Counted from the stretch's first letter, positions 15,443 to 24,987 are shown. The stretch: 64,000 bases of DNA from Nocardia cyriacigeorgica GUH-2 (GCF_000284035.1 NC_016887.1:4774001-4838000); one strand, 5' to 3'. Numbers and translations are program-made. The notes: a model not told the origin generated them from the sequence alone.

Positions 15443-16519
15443 TCAGCCGATGCGGAAGCTGATCGGCGCGGCCTGGGAATTCGCGTAGGGCAGCAGCGAG
15501 GCAGGCCGCAGCGCCGGCTCGAATCGGGCCGGTACGTCGGTCCACTGCGTGGTGCCCGCTGCCGGGCCCGTGTCGAGGCGGGCCAGCCGGATCCGGACCA
15601 GCGAATCCGCGCCGACGGTGTCAGAGGTCGAGGTCTCGGCGGTCAGCCAGGTGGCCTCGGGGGTGAATTCGATCCAGGGATTCACGATCGCGATCTCGCC
15701 CAGATGGAAGCGGGTGGCGGCGACGACGGTGCCGCGGTAACGCACCGTGCCGTAACCGGTGCCTGGGTCCAGATCGGCGGAGTCGAAGGTGAATCCGAGG
15801 CTGCCGTCGTCGTGGATGCCCGCGCCCTCGGAACCGGCGAGGGAACCCTGCAGGGTCTCGGTGACCGTGGTGTCGAAGCCGGGCGCGAAGGCCCAGCGCA
15901 GGTCCTGCGGCGGCGGGGCCGGCGCGTTCGGTCCGGGCGCCGGATCGAACACCACGGGGACGGCGAGCTCCTGCGCGGCGTTCACCGCTTCGGCCGCGCC
16001 ATAGGTATAGACGCCGAAACGCGCGTCCGGGGGCAGCTGTTCGGGCAGTCGCACCTGCAAAGTCGCGGTGAAATCACCATCGGGCTCGAGCTCGACCCAC
16101 TGGTGGCGGATGGTGCGCCGGAAGTCGAACGGCGCGCTCGGCACGCGGTTGAGCGCCGATTCCGACAGCACCCATTTCGCCGCCGACCGCTCGGTGGCGC
16201 GGGCACTGCTCGGCGCGCCCTGCGACGGCCGCCAGTCCGGCGCGAAGGCACCGAAGGTGACGAAAGTGCCGTGCGGTACGCCCGGCGGCACCGGGACCGG
16301 AAGGCCGGAGGTATTGGCCTCGGGATCGAAACCGTGACCGCGGACCACGATGGTGTCGCCGACGTGCACCGGCGTCTGCGCCAGCGGCGTGCGGCCGTCG
16401 GCGGTGAACAGTTCGATGCCGGGTGCGGGTCGAGCCGTGGCGGTGGGCGCCACACCGACGACGGTCCCGGTACCGGTGACCGCGGCAATGGCGACGACCG
16501 CGAGCAGTGTCGTTCTCAC
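15443..16519 (-). CDS. secreted HtaA-domain-like protein (possible haem binding)
   Basis: A 358-residue exported protein. GTG 16519 starts a signal peptide (MRTTLLAVVAIAAVTG, hydrophobic to about residue 30, cleavage likely before RPAPG). An Ig-like segment follows (TPVHVGDTIVVRGHGFDPEA). The C-terminal 150 residues (LRWAFAPGFDTTVTETLQG to TVRYRGTVVAATRFHLGEI) resemble the HtaA domain of corynebacterial haem-uptake proteins. I cannot identify the haem-ligand Tyr and His with certainty, and no membrane anchor or sorting signal is seen at the C-terminus. The IdeR/DtxR-like box 53 bp upstream agrees with an iron-acquisition role. Confidence 0.75.
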   Translation of the reverse strand: MRTTLLAVVAIAAVTGTGTVVGVAPTATARPAPGIELFTADGRTPLAQTPVHVGDTIVVRGHGFDPEANTSGLPVPVPPGVPHGTFVTFGAFAPDWRPSQGAPSSARATERSAAKWVLSESALNRVPSAPFDFRRTIRHQWVELEPDGDFTATLQVRLPEQLPPDARFGVYTYGAAEAVNAAQELAVPVVFDPAPGPNAPAPPPQDLRWAFAPGFDTTVTETLQGSLAGSEGAGIHDDGSLGFTFDSADLDPGTGYGTVRYRGTVVAATRFHLGEIAIVNPWIEFTPEATWLTAETSTSDTVGADSLVRIRLARLDTGPAAGTTQWTDVPARFEPALRPASLLPYANSQAAPISFRIG

Positions 16520-16571
16520 GAATCGACAGTACGACGGCCTCGAACGGTGGCAGTAGGGACGTTCGGCCCTA

Positions 16572-16590
16572 CCGGGTGAGGCATACCTCA
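16572..16590 (-). promoter_or_regulatory. IdeR/DtxR-like iron box
   Basis: The 19 bases CCGGGTGAGGCATACCTCA, aligned to the consensus TWAGGTWAGSCTWACCTWA, match at 13 of 19 positions, including the right half CATACCT and the central GAGGC. The site lies 53 bp upstream of the HtaA-like start, where a repressor would work. The left half is weak. Confidence 0.5.
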
Positions 16591-16622
16591 CTTCGCGTGC
16601 TGGGGCGATGTGAGCAGTCGAT

Positions 16623-18095
16623 TCATGCGCCGACGTCGTCCGGGGCGGTGCGCAGGAGCTCGAGTGGGTCGGTGCGCACACCGAAGCGGGTGCGCAGCAC
16701 GTGCTGGGCGGCATGCAGGCCGGACATACCGTGCACGCCCGGGCCCGGCGGGGTCGACGACGAGCACAGGTATACGCCGGGCAGCGGCGTGGCGTACGGG
16801 TTCCAGCGCGCCAGCGGGCGGAAGGCGGTCTGGCGCAGGTTCATCGCACCGGCGGAGATGTCGCCGCCGACGTAGTTGGCGTTGTGGACGGGCATCTGCG
16901 CGGCGGTGCGCACGTTCATCGCCAGGATCAGATCGCGGAAACCCGGGGCGAACCGCTCGACCTGGGCGATGACGGCGTCGCTGATATCGCGGTCGGAGCC
17001 GTTGGGGACATGGGCGTAGGTGTAGAAGGTGTGGTTGCCCTCGGGTGCGCGGCTGGGGTCCACCACGCCGGGCTGGATGGACAGCACATACGGCCGTTCG
17101 GCATGCCGTCCAGCGGCGACGGCCCGTTCGGCCGCCATGGCTTCGGCGCGGGTACCGATCAGGTGCAGGGTCCCGGCAGAGGCGCACCCCTCGGCTTGCC
17201 ACGGCACCGGACCCGAGAGCGCGAAGTCGACCTTGCACGCGGCGCCGCCGTAGCGGAACCGGCCGAGCTTGCGCCGGTAGCGGTCCGGAAGGCGCTCACC
17301 GCCGAGGCGCAGCAGTTCGGTGGGTGCGGTGTCGAGGACGATCGCGCGGGCGTCGTCGAACTCCGCCAGCGAATCGACCCGATGCCCGGTGAACACCCGG
17401 CCGCCCAGCCGCTCGAGTTCGGCGATCAGCGCGTCGATGATGGTCTGGCTGCCGCCGCGCGGAATGACCCATCCGCCGGCGTGGGCGAGCGTGCCCAGCA
17501 GCAGGCCCGCGCCCACGGCGGGCAACGCGCGCGGTTCGGTGATGGCGTGGGTGGCCACACCGGACAGCAGCGCGGGCGCCTCGTCCTCCCGGAATCGGAC
17601 ATTCCACAGCGGGGATCCCTGTTCGAGCATCCGCAGCCCGAACCGCACCGCTGTCGGCGACAGCGCAGGCACATGCCGCATATCCGACATGGCCAGGTCC
17701 ACCACCTGCGGCCAGTCCCGCACCAGTGGCGCGAACAGCGATCGCCAGGCCGGGCCGTCGGCGCCGAGCCCGTCGACGGTGCGCTCGAGATCGCGCCAGG
17801 CCACCCCGGCCCGGCCGCCGTCGAGCGGATGAGCGTAGGACGCCTGCGGTGTCAGCAGCTCCACGCCGTGCGCGGGAAGATCGAAGGCCCGGAAGAACGG
17901 CGACGCCAGCGCCATCGGGTGCGCGCCGGCGCAGAGATCGTGATGGAACCCGGGCAGCGTCACCTCGGCGGTGCGGCACCCACCACCCGCCGTGTCCTGG
18001 GCCTCGTACACCTCGACCGACAGTCCGGCCCGCGCCAGCACCACCGCCGCCGCTATCCCGTTCGGTCCCGACCCCACCACCACGACATCAGCCAT
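16623..18095 (-). CDS. FAD-dependent oxidoreductase, phytoene-desaturase-like
   Basis: A 490-residue flavoprotein. The N-terminus is a Rossmann FAD site, VVVGSGPNGIAAAVVLARAG, followed by EVYEAQDTAGGGCRT (second FAD motif). The C-terminus ends in the family signature VYLCSSSTPPGPGVHGMSG. This architecture belongs to the phytoene desaturase / NAD(P)-binding amine oxidase-like group, whose substrates range from carotenoids to unknown lipids. There is no carotenoid cluster here, so the substrate is unassigned. It stands alone between the HtaA-like gene and manC. Confidence 0.88.
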   Translation of the reverse strand: MADVVVVGSGPNGIAAAVVLARAGLSVEVYEAQDTAGGGCRTAEVTLPGFHHDLCAGAHPMALASPFFRAFDLPAHGVELLTPQASYAHPLDGGRAGVAWRDLERTVDGLGADGPAWRSLFAPLVRDWPQVVDLAMSDMRHVPALSPTAVRFGLRMLEQGSPLWNVRFREDEAPALLSGVATHAITEPRALPAVGAGLLLGTLAHAGGWVIPRGGSQTIIDALIAELERLGGRVFTGHRVDSLAEFDDARAIVLDTAPTELLRLGGERLPDRYRRKLGRFRYGGAACKVDFALSGPVPWQAEGCASAGTLHLIGTRAEAMAAERAVAAGRHAERPYVLSIQPGVVDPSRAPEGNHTFYTYAHVPNGSDRDISDAVIAQVERFAPGFRDLILAMNVRTAAQMPVHNANYVGGDISAGAMNLRQTAFRPLARWNPYATPLPGVYLCSSSTPPGPGVHGMSGLHAAQHVLRTRFGVRTDPLELLRTAPDDVGA

Positions 18096-18166
18096 CCCCC
18101 GATTGTGCCGTGCGGTAGCGGGCGCGCGCCGTCAGCTGGTCGCGCCGACGCCCTGAGCGGCCTGAG

Positions 18167-19246
18167 TCAGACGTCGGTGGAGAAGCGGATACCGCCGTCG
18201 GGGATCTCCACCCCGGGCCAGATCCGCGCGCCGCGCAGCAGCTCGCAGCGGGCGCCGACGCTGGCGCCGTCACCGATGACGGCGTCGCGGACCAGCGCCC
18301 GCGGGCCGATCCGGGCGCCGAATCCGATGATCGAACGCTCGACGGTCGCCCCGGCCTCCACCCGGGCACCGTCGAACAGCACCGCACCGTCGAGGCGGGC
18401 ACCGGCACCGACCTCGGCGCCGCGGCCCACCACCGTGCCACCGATCAGCAGCGCCCCCGGCGCCACACCCGCACCCTGGTGCACCAGCGATTCGCCGCGC
18501 TGCCCGGGCAACGCCGGCGAGGGCGCGATACCGCGCACCAGGTCCGCCGAACCCCGCACGAAATCCTCGGGTGTGCCCATATCGCGCCAGTACGAGGTAT
18601 CGACATGGCCCTGCACCCGCGCGCCCTCGGTGAGCAGCGCCGGGAACACCTCACGCTCCACCGACACCGGACGCCCGGACGGGATCTTCTCGATGTACTC
18701 GCGCCGGAACACATAGCAACCGGCGTTGATCTGATCGGTGGGCGGATCCTGGGTCTTCTCCAGGAACGCGGTGACCCGGCCGTTCTCGTCGGTCGGCACG
18801 CAGCCGAAGGCGCGCGGATCGCTCACCCGCACCAGATGCAGGGTGACGTCGGCCTTGGTGGATTCATGGGTGTCGAGGATGGCGCCGAGATCGGTGCCGC
18901 CGAGCACGTCGCCGTTGAACACCATGACGTTGTCCGCGCGCAGCTTGGGCAGCACATTGCGGATGCCGCCGCCGGTGCCCAGCGGTTCGGTCTCGGTGAC
19001 GTACTCGATCTCGAGGCCCAGGTCGGCGCCGTCACCGAAATGTTCCTCGAACACCTCGGCCTTGAACGAGGTGCCCAGCACGACGTGGGTGATGCCGGCT
19101 TCGGCGATGCGCGCCAGCAGATGGGTCAGGAAGGGCAGTCCGGCCGTGGGCAGCATCGGCTTGGGTGCCGACAGGGTCAGCGGACGCAGCCGCGTCCCCT
19201 GACCGCCGACCAGAATCACGGCGTCGGTGCCTGAATGTCCTGACAT
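18167..19246 (-). CDS. manC: mannose-1-phosphate guanylyltransferase
   Basis: A nucleotidyltransferase that makes GDP-mannose from GTP and mannose-1-phosphate (Rv3264c type), 359 residues. The signature VILVGGQGTRLRPLT with the Lys of SAPKPMLP binds the nucleotide; FNGDVLGGTDL gives the metal-binding Asp. From about residue 255 on, hexapeptide repeats (GALLIGGTVVGRGAEVGAG and similar) form a left-handed beta-helix. ATG 19246 (MSGHSGTDAV) fits the family start. It is the third gene of the leftward rmlD-wbbL-manC set. Confidence 0.93.
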   Translation of the reverse strand: MSGHSGTDAVILVGGQGTRLRPLTLSAPKPMLPTAGLPFLTHLLARIAEAGITHVVLGTSFKAEVFEEHFGDGADLGLEIEYVTETEPLGTGGGIRNVLPKLRADNVMVFNGDVLGGTDLGAILDTHESTKADVTLHLVRVSDPRAFGCVPTDENGRVTAFLEKTQDPPTDQINAGCYVFRREYIEKIPSGRPVSVEREVFPALLTEGARVQGHVDTSYWRDMGTPEDFVRGSADLVRGIAPSPALPGQRGESLVHQGAGVAPGALLIGGTVVGRGAEVGAGARLDGAVLFDGARVEAGATVERSIIGFGARIGPRALVRDAVIGDGASVGARCELLRGARIWPGVEIPDGGIRFSTDV

Positions 19247-19289
19247 CGAGGGTCCTCTGTTCACAGTGGATCGTCCGCGAGCGGTGCAC

Positions 19290-20189
19290 TCACGAAGCAA
19301 CGTCGCGCGCCTTCGCACGCAGCGCAGATCGAACCGCAATCCGGGAGCGAACCGCAAGTCCGACCCGCAGCGCCAGCCGCAACGGGGCCTGCCACCAGTG
19401 CGGATGCCGGTCGGCCTGGAACCGGTAGGCGCTGGCGTGGTGGGCGGGCAGCATCAGCTCGGGGTGCCGTCCGGCGGCGTGGCCCTTGGCATGGGTGACC
19501 TCAGCACTCGGCACGAACACGTTGTGCCAGCCCGCGCGGCCCATCCGATCGCCGAAGTCGACGTCTTCCATGTACATGAAGTAGCGCGAGTCGAAGCCGT
19601 CGATGGCGTCGAACGCCGCCCGGCGCACCAGCAGGCAGGACCCGGACAGCCAGCCGACGGTGCGTTCGGAGATCTGCTCGTTCTCCTGGCGGTAGCGCAC
19701 CGTCCAGGGGTTGGACTTCCAGATGGAGCCGAGGATGGCGTGACCGGCGCCGTCGAGCAGGCCGGGCACCGACCGCGCGGACGGGTAGACGCTGCCGTCC
19801 GGCTCACGCACCATCGGCCCGAGCGCACCGGCGCGGGGCCAGCGCTGCGCCGCGGCCAGCAGCTCGTCGATGGCGTCGTTGCCCCAGCGGATGTCCGGAT
19901 TGGAGATGACGATGAATTCGATCGACGGATCGAGCTCGGCGACCGCCCGGTTGATCGCGCCGCCGTAGCCGATATTGCCCCCGGTGCGTAGCAGCCGCAC
20001 ATGCGAGTTGGCCTCGGCCACCATCTCCGGCACTCCGTCGACCGACCCGTTGTCGGCCAGGATCACCTGCGGCTTCTCCGCGGTGGCGGTGGCCAGCGTG
20101 CTGATGAAGTGCTCGAGGTGCTCGCCGGGCGAGTAGGTGACCGTGACGACGGCCAGGCTCGGCTGACCCGTGGAATCGGAGGGGCTCAC
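19290..20189 (-). CDS. wbbL: rhamnosyltransferase WbbL (GT2)
   Basis: A family-2 glycosyltransferase of 299 residues that adds L-rhamnose from dTDP-rhamnose to decaprenyl-PP-GlcNAc, building the linker between arabinogalactan and peptidoglycan. Seen are the GT-A start LAVVTVTYSPGEHLEHF, ADNGSVDG, the conserved GNIGYGGAINRAV, and the catalytic-region acidic group YMEDVDFGDRMGRAGW. GTG 20189 lies 11 bp after the rmlD stop; the frame reads on upstream but into rmlD. The assignment rests on similarity and on the rmlD neighbour, as in Rv3265c-Rv3266c. Confidence 0.92.
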   Translation of the reverse strand: MSPSDSTGQPSLAVVTVTYSPGEHLEHFISTLATATAEKPQVILADNGSVDGVPEMVAEANSHVRLLRTGGNIGYGGAINRAVAELDPSIEFIVISNPDIRWGNDAIDELLAAAQRWPRAGALGPMVREPDGSVYPSARSVPGLLDGAGHAILGSIWKSNPWTVRYRQENEQISERTVGWLSGSCLLVRRAAFDAIDGFDSRYFMYMEDVDFGDRMGRAGWHNVFVPSAEVTHAKGHAAGRHPELMLPAHHASAYRFQADRHPHWWQAPLRLALRVGLAVRSRIAVRSALRAKARDVAS

Positions 20190-20200
20190 AGCGGTCCAGC

Positions 20201-21082
20201 CTAACTGGAGCGGCGGCTGAGTGCGTCGTCGAGCGCCGAGCGCCAATCCCGCAGCGGCGTCAGTCCGGCGTCGGCCCAGGACGCACCCGACAGCACCGAA
20301 TACGCCGGGCGCCGAGCGGGTCTGGGGAATTTCGAGGAATCGCACGGCCGCACCCGCTGCGGGTCGGCGCCGGCACCGGCGAAGACCGCGCGGGCCAGAT
20401 CGAACCGGCTCGCGGTGCCGGAATTGGTGGCGTGCAACAGCCGTGGAGCCTGCGGGGTGTGCGCCAGTTCGAGCAGGCCGAGGGCGAGATCGCCACCGTA
20501 GGTGGGGCAGCTGAGCTGGTCGTCGACCACGTCGATGGTGTCGCGTTCGCCTTCCAGCTTCAGCATCGTCGCCACGAAGTCGCCGCCTGCCGCGCGGAAT
20601 ACCCACGAGGTGCGGACCACGTGCGCCTGCGCTTCCGACTCGAGAACTGCCTGCTCACCGGCGAGTTTGGACTGCCCGTAGACCGACAGCGGCGCGGTGC
20701 GGTCGCTCGTCTCATAGGGGCGGGTCGCGGTGCCGTCGAAGACGTAGTCGGTGGAGATGTGGATCAGCCGCGCGCCGGCCTCGGCGCAGACCGCCGCGAG
20801 GACGGCGGGACCGGTCTCATTGGCGGCGAAGGCGGCGGCCGGTTCGGATTCGGCGGCATCGACGTTGGTGAACGCGGCACAGTTGATCACCACGTCACCG
20901 GGGCCGACGACCGCGCGCACGGCGCCCGCGTCGGTGATATCGAGTTCGCGGTGGCCGAAGGCACGCGCGCCCGGCGCGAACCGGCGCAACTCGTGGCCGA
21001 GCAGCCCGCCCGCACCGGTGACGACCAAGCGCTCGGCCAGGGCGGGGTCCGACGGCGTTTCAGGCGGCGTAGCGGCGGTCAT
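20201..21082 (-). CDS. rmlD: dTDP-4-dehydrorhamnose reductase
   Basis: The last step of dTDP-L-rhamnose synthesis; an NADPH-dependent extended SDR of 293 residues. The cofactor loop is VVTGAGGLLGHEL, the catalytic pair is in YGQSKLAGEQ (Tyr and Lys), and HISTDYVFDG is the family hallmark. ATG 21082 precedes a short linker (MTAATPPETPSDP) before the fold starts. It is the first gene of rmlD-wbbL-manC. Confidence 0.95.
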   Translation of the reverse strand: MTAATPPETPSDPALAERLVVTGAGGLLGHELRRFAPGARAFGHRELDITDAGAVRAVVGPGDVVINCAAFTNVDAAESEPAAAFAANETGPAVLAAVCAEAGARLIHISTDYVFDGTATRPYETSDRTAPLSVYGQSKLAGEQAVLESEAQAHVVRTSWVFRAAGGDFVATMLKLEGERDTIDVVDDQLSCPTYGGDLALGLLELAHTPQAPRLLHATNSGTASRFDLARAVFAGAGADPQRVRPCDSSKFPRPARRPAYSVLSGASWADAGLTPLRDWRSALDDALSRRSS

Positions 21083-21246
21083 GCGGCCAGTCTGGCACGC
21101 CGTCACACCAGCGGTTCGGCTCCACCACCGTTGCCGTTGGTTAGCCTCGTGATGGGGCTGGGTGTCATGAGCGACGCTGAGTCGAGAGGACTGGAATCGA
21201 TCGCCGGATCCGTCGAGCGGACCCGACGGGGTGGAGAGGACCGCAG

Positions 21247-22746
21247 GTGGCGCAGCGCAGGGCGGCAAGTGGGGGTGGCGCACCGATATCCCGCACGGAC
21301 TGGGAACCGAGTTCGTTCGGCCCGGTGCGCGCGCTGGTGGCGGTGATCGCTGTGCTGGTGCTGGTGGTCACCGGCCTGGCCTGGCGCAGCGTGGACAGCC
21401 TCATCTCCAATATCGAGCGCATCTCCGATCTGGGCCTTGGCGGCGGGCGCGACGGCGCGGTGGACATTCTGCTGGTCGGCGTCGATTCGCGCACCGACGC
21501 GCACGGCAACCCGCTGACCGACGCCGAGCGCGCCATGCTGCACGCCGGCGACGAGATCGGCACCAATACCGACACCATCGTGCTGGTCCGGGTGCCCAAC
21601 GACGGCAGCTCCGCGACAGCCATCTCCATCCCGCGCGATTCCTACGTCGACATCCCGGGCCTGGGCAAGGGCAAAATCAATTCCGCCTACGGCATCACCA
21701 AGCAGAAGGAGCAGCAGGAGCTGCTCGACGAGGGCGTCTCCGAGCAGGAGGCCGAACGCGAATCCACCCAGGCGGGCCGGCAAGCCCTGGTGAAGACCGT
21801 CGCCGGGCTCACCGGCATCTCCGTCGACCACTACGCCGAGGTCAGCCTGCTCGGGTTCGTACTGCTCACCGACGCCGTCGGCGGGGTGGACGTCTGCCTG
21901 AACAATCCGGTCGACGAGTGGATGTCCGGCGCGTCGTTCCCGGCGGGCAGGCAGCGCCTGGACGGTCCGCGGGCGCTGAGTTTCGTCCGTCAGCGGCACG
22001 ATCTGCCGCGCGGCGACCTGGACCGTATCGTGCGCCAGCAGGTGTTCATGGCCCAGCTGGTGCAGCAGGTGCTGAGCAAGGACACACTCAGCAATCCCAG
22101 CCGGCTCAGCGAGCTGAGCGAGGCCGTCGGCCGCACCGTCGTGCTCGACGAGGACTGGGATGTGCTGGCCTTCCTGCAGCAGCTGCAAGACCTGACCGGC
22201 GGCAAGGTCACCTTCGAGACGATTCCGGTGGCCGATCTCAACGGCACCACCGCCGACGGCGAATCGGTGGTGCGGGTGGAGCCCAAGGCCGTCAAGTCGT
22301 ATGTGGCGTCGCTGGTCGGCGAGGAGAGCGAGGAACCCGACGAGCCCGCGGTCGTACCGTCGACGGTGACGGTCGACGTGTTCAACGCGAGCCTCGTCGG
22401 CGGGCTGGCCGGCCAGGTCTCACAAGCCCTGAGCGCCAAGGGCTTCCAGCAGGGCGAGGTGGCCAACTACACCGGCGAGCCGGTCACCAGCAGCCGGGTG
22501 CTCGCGGCGTCGACCTCGGATCCGAAGGCGAAGGCGGTGGCCGAGGCGCTCGGCGGGCTGACCGTGCTGGCCGATGAGACGGTTGCGCCGGATACGGTGA
22601 GCGTCGTGCTGGCGAGCGACTATTCTGGTCCCGGGTCGGAGGCGGGCAGCATGTTCGACTTCGACACTCCGTCGACTTCCGCCACCCCCGTACCGCCGGC
22701 TCCCCCGATCGATGCAGGCAAGAACGGACCGACATGCGTGAATTAG
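21247..22746 (+). CDS. LytR-CpsA-Psr ligase with LytR_C domain
   Basis: A membrane-anchored phosphotransferase, 499 residues, that in this group joins arabinogalactan to peptidoglycan. One transmembrane helix at about 28-45 is followed by the extracellular LCP domain: DILLVGVDSRTD and ISIPRDSYVDIPG hold the pyrophosphate-binding Asp/Arg residues, and RALSFVRQRHDLPRGDLDRI is the second Arg motif. A LytR_C domain (VTVDVFNASLVGGLAGQVSQ) begins near residue 375. GTG 21247 follows GGAGAGG. It is divergent from rmlD and corresponds to Rv3267, which suits a cell-wall linker locus. Confidence 0.93.
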   Translation: MAQRRAASGGGAPISRTDWEPSSFGPVRALVAVIAVLVLVVTGLAWRSVDSLISNIERISDLGLGGGRDGAVDILLVGVDSRTDAHGNPLTDAERAMLHAGDEIGTNTDTIVLVRVPNDGSSATAISIPRDSYVDIPGLGKGKINSAYGITKQKEQQELLDEGVSEQEAERESTQAGRQALVKTVAGLTGISVDHYAEVSLLGFVLLTDAVGGVDVCLNNPVDEWMSGASFPAGRQRLDGPRALSFVRQRHDLPRGDLDRIVRQQVFMAQLVQQVLSKDTLSNPSRLSELSEAVGRTVVLDEDWDVLAFLQQLQDLTGGKVTFETIPVADLNGTTADGESVVRVEPKAVKSYVASLVGEESEEPDEPAVVPSTVTVDVFNASLVGGLAGQVSQALSAKGFQQGEVANYTGEPVTSSRVLAASTSDPKAKAVAEALGGLTVLADETVAPDTVSVVLASDYSGPGSEAGSMFDFDTPSTSATPVPPAPPIDAGKNGPTCVN

Positions 22747-22767
22747 CCACCGCGCAGCCAACAGCCA

Positions 22768-23505
22768 GTGAGCGTGAACCAGCCGATGCGTGATCAGCAA
22801 GCACTGACCCTCACCGAGGCAGTGCTCGACCCGATCCTCGCGCGCGAACCCGCGGGTCCGCGCGTCACCTACTACGACGACGCCACCGGGGCCAGGATCG
22901 AACTGTCCGGGCTCACGCTGGCCAACTGGGCGGCCAAGACCGCCAATCTCGTGCGCGACGAATTCGGGCTCACCCCGGGCGCCCGGGTCGCGGTGCTGCT
23001 GCCCGCGCACTGGCAGACCGCGGCGGTGCTGCTGGGCTGCTGGTGGGCGGGCACCGAAGTGGTACTGCACCCGGATCCGGACGCCGATCTGGCCCTGGCC
23101 ACGGTGGAACGGCTCGACGACACCGACGGCGCGGGCGAGGTCGCGGCCCTGTCGCTGGACCCGATGGGGGCGCCGGTGCGCGATCTGCCGGTGGGCATCA
23201 CCGATTTCGCCACCTCGGTGCGTGTCCATGGCGACCAGTTCCTGCCCGGCGGTATCGGCGTCGCGCTGGACGGGATGTCGGTGTCGGAGGTGCTCGCCGA
23301 GGCCCGCACCTCGGCGCTGCGCCAGGGCTTCGCCGAAGGCGACCGGGTGCTGTCGAGCACGCCGTGGGACACCCCCGCCGAGCTCATCGACGGTTTCATC
23401 GCGGTGCTCGCGGCCGGGGCCTCGCTGGTGCAGGTCGTCAACCCGGATCCAGCGCTGCGTGAGCGGCGGGTGGAGACCGAACGGGTGACCGCGCTGCGCG
23501 GCTGA
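22768..23505 (+). CDS. TIGR03089 family protein (truncated AMP-ligase-like)
   Basis: A 245-residue protein like Rv3268. It resembles the N-terminal part of acyl/AMP-forming ligases: LSGLTLANWAAKTANLVRDE and VAVLLPAHWQTAAVLLGCWWAG are the fold's opening elements. The P-loop-like TSGTTGxPKG motif and the whole C-terminal domain are absent, so adenylation is unlikely. That short form is the family's usual length and is not damage. GTG 22768 or ATG 22786 may be the start; neither has a clear ribosome site. It follows the LCP gene by 21 bp. Confidence 0.85.
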   Translation: MSVNQPMRDQQALTLTEAVLDPILAREPAGPRVTYYDDATGARIELSGLTLANWAAKTANLVRDEFGLTPGARVAVLLPAHWQTAAVLLGCWWAGTEVVLHPDPDADLALATVERLDDTDGAGEVAALSLDPMGAPVRDLPVGITDFATSVRVHGDQFLPGGIGVALDGMSVSEVLAEARTSALRQGFAEGDRVLSSTPWDTPAELIDGFIAVLAAGASLVQVVNPDPALRERRVETERVTALRG

Positions 23506-23628
23506 CACCGGCCCCGGCTCCTACCGTGGTATAGGTCGATTGTCCGACTCCGGGACGTTCCCGCCGCTGCGCGGTTTCCGTACCGTGGTGATATCGCACA
23601 CACATCAGACGATGGGGTCGGGTGAGAG

Positions 23629-24933
23629 ATGAAGCCGCAGTATTTGTTCCGGTGGTTGTCGGTGCACGGTGCCCCGCGCGCGGTCCTGCGAGCGCAGGCC
23701 CGCCGTGGCGATGCGTTCGCCCAGTTGATGGGCGGGCCCGTCGGGGTGGACGATCCGTATCCGCTGATCGAACAGTTACGCGGCGAGGGCGGGCTACGGC
23801 GGGCCGCGCTGTCGTGGGTCACCTTCGACCACGCGCTGAGCCGAGCCATCCTGCGCGACAACCGGTTCGGGGTCCGCGCGCCCGAGAGCTTCGTCCCCGG
23901 CCCACTGCAACGGCTGGCCAAGCATTTCCCGGTGCCGCCCAACCCGGTGGAACCGCCGTCGATGCTGGTGATCGACCCGCCCGAGCACACCCGCATGCGT
24001 AAACCGGTGGCGTCGGCGTTCACTCCGCGCGCCATCGGCAGGCTGCGCGATCGGGTCGAAAGCGTCACCACCGAACTGCTCGACGCCCTCCCGCCGCACG
24101 GGTCGGCGGATCTGGTGCACGCCTACGCCGCGCAGGTGCCGATCGCGATCATCTCCGAGATGCTCGGCTTCCCGGATGCCGACCGGGAGATGTTCCTGCG
24201 CTGGGGCGACCGGATGACCCCGCTGCTGGACCTGGGGATCTCCTGGCGCGCGCACCAGAACGCCATGGACGCGACGCATGTCATGAATCACTACCTGATC
24301 GAACACATCGAGCGGCTACGCCGTGCCCCCGGCGACGACATCCTCAGCTCGCTGGTCAGCGCCGGCGAATTGAACACCGAAGAACTCATCGCGACCGCGA
24401 GCCTGCTGATGGGCGCCGGATTCGAGACCACGGTCAACCTGATCTCCAACGGTGTCGGCCAGTTGCTCGCCCACCCGCAACAGCTGGCCCGGCTGCGCGA
24501 TGAACCGGAACTGTGGCCGAACGCGGTGGAGGAAGTGCTGCGGTTCGATCCGCCGGTACAGACCACGGCCCGCACCGCACTCACAGATCTCGAGTTCGAG
24601 GGCGTGCCACTACGCGCCGGCGCTACCGTCGTGCTGTCACTGGCGGGTGCGAACCGTGATCCGGCGGTCTTCGAGGACCCGGCCCGGTTCGACATCACCC
24701 GAGCCAATGCCAAGGATCATCTGACCTTCAGCAGCGGCATCCACGTCTGCCTCGGCGCCAGCCTGGCCCGCATGGAAGCCACCTACGCCCTGCGCGCACT
24801 GTTCGACCGCTTCCCCGAGCTACGGCTGGAAGGCCCACCACGCCGCAGGCAGCTGTACACGCTGCACGGATACGAGCAGATGCCGGTGAACCTGGGCCCG
24901 CGGGCGCGCAGCCCGCAGCACAGCGGCGTCTGA
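23629..24933 (+). CDS. cytochrome P450
   Basis: A haem monooxygenase of 434 residues. Recognisable elements are the I-helix oxygen-activation motif GAGFETTVN, the ExxR helix near EVLRFDPP, and the haem loop FSSGIHVCLGAS with the Cys thiolate. ATG 23629 has GGGTGAGAG just upstream. I cannot assign a CYP family from memory and no ferredoxin is adjacent, so the substrate is open. It ends at a hairpin shared with the facing esterase gene. Confidence 0.93.
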   Translation: MKPQYLFRWLSVHGAPRAVLRAQARRGDAFAQLMGGPVGVDDPYPLIEQLRGEGGLRRAALSWVTFDHALSRAILRDNRFGVRAPESFVPGPLQRLAKHFPVPPNPVEPPSMLVIDPPEHTRMRKPVASAFTPRAIGRLRDRVESVTTELLDALPPHGSADLVHAYAAQVPIAIISEMLGFPDADREMFLRWGDRMTPLLDLGISWRAHQNAMDATHVMNHYLIEHIERLRRAPGDDILSSLVSAGELNTEELIATASLLMGAGFETTVNLISNGVGQLLAHPQQLARLRDEPELWPNAVEEVLRFDPPVQTTARTALTDLEFEGVPLRAGATVVLSLAGANRDPAVFEDPARFDITRANAKDHLTFSSGIHVCLGASLARMEATYALRALFDRFPELRLEGPPRRRQLYTLHGYEQMPVNLGPRARSPQHSGV

Positions 24934-24936
24934 TCG

Positions 24937-24961
24937 CCGGCCCGTGTTCCGGGCGGGCCGG
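24937..24961. terminator. hairpin between convergent P450 and esterase genes
   Basis: CCGGCCCG (24937-24944) and CGGGCCGG (24954-24961) pair over 8 bp around a 9-nt loop, 4 bp after the P450 stop. A second GC-rich repeat follows directly. Confidence 0.55.
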
Positions 24962-24987
24962 GGCGGGGATGGCCCGCCCGGGCACGC

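Noticed and set aside
22768..23505. Truncated (broken) acyl-CoA ligase gene
   Set aside because: The short form is the normal length of the TIGR03089 family and the neighbouring sequence shows no ligase remnant.
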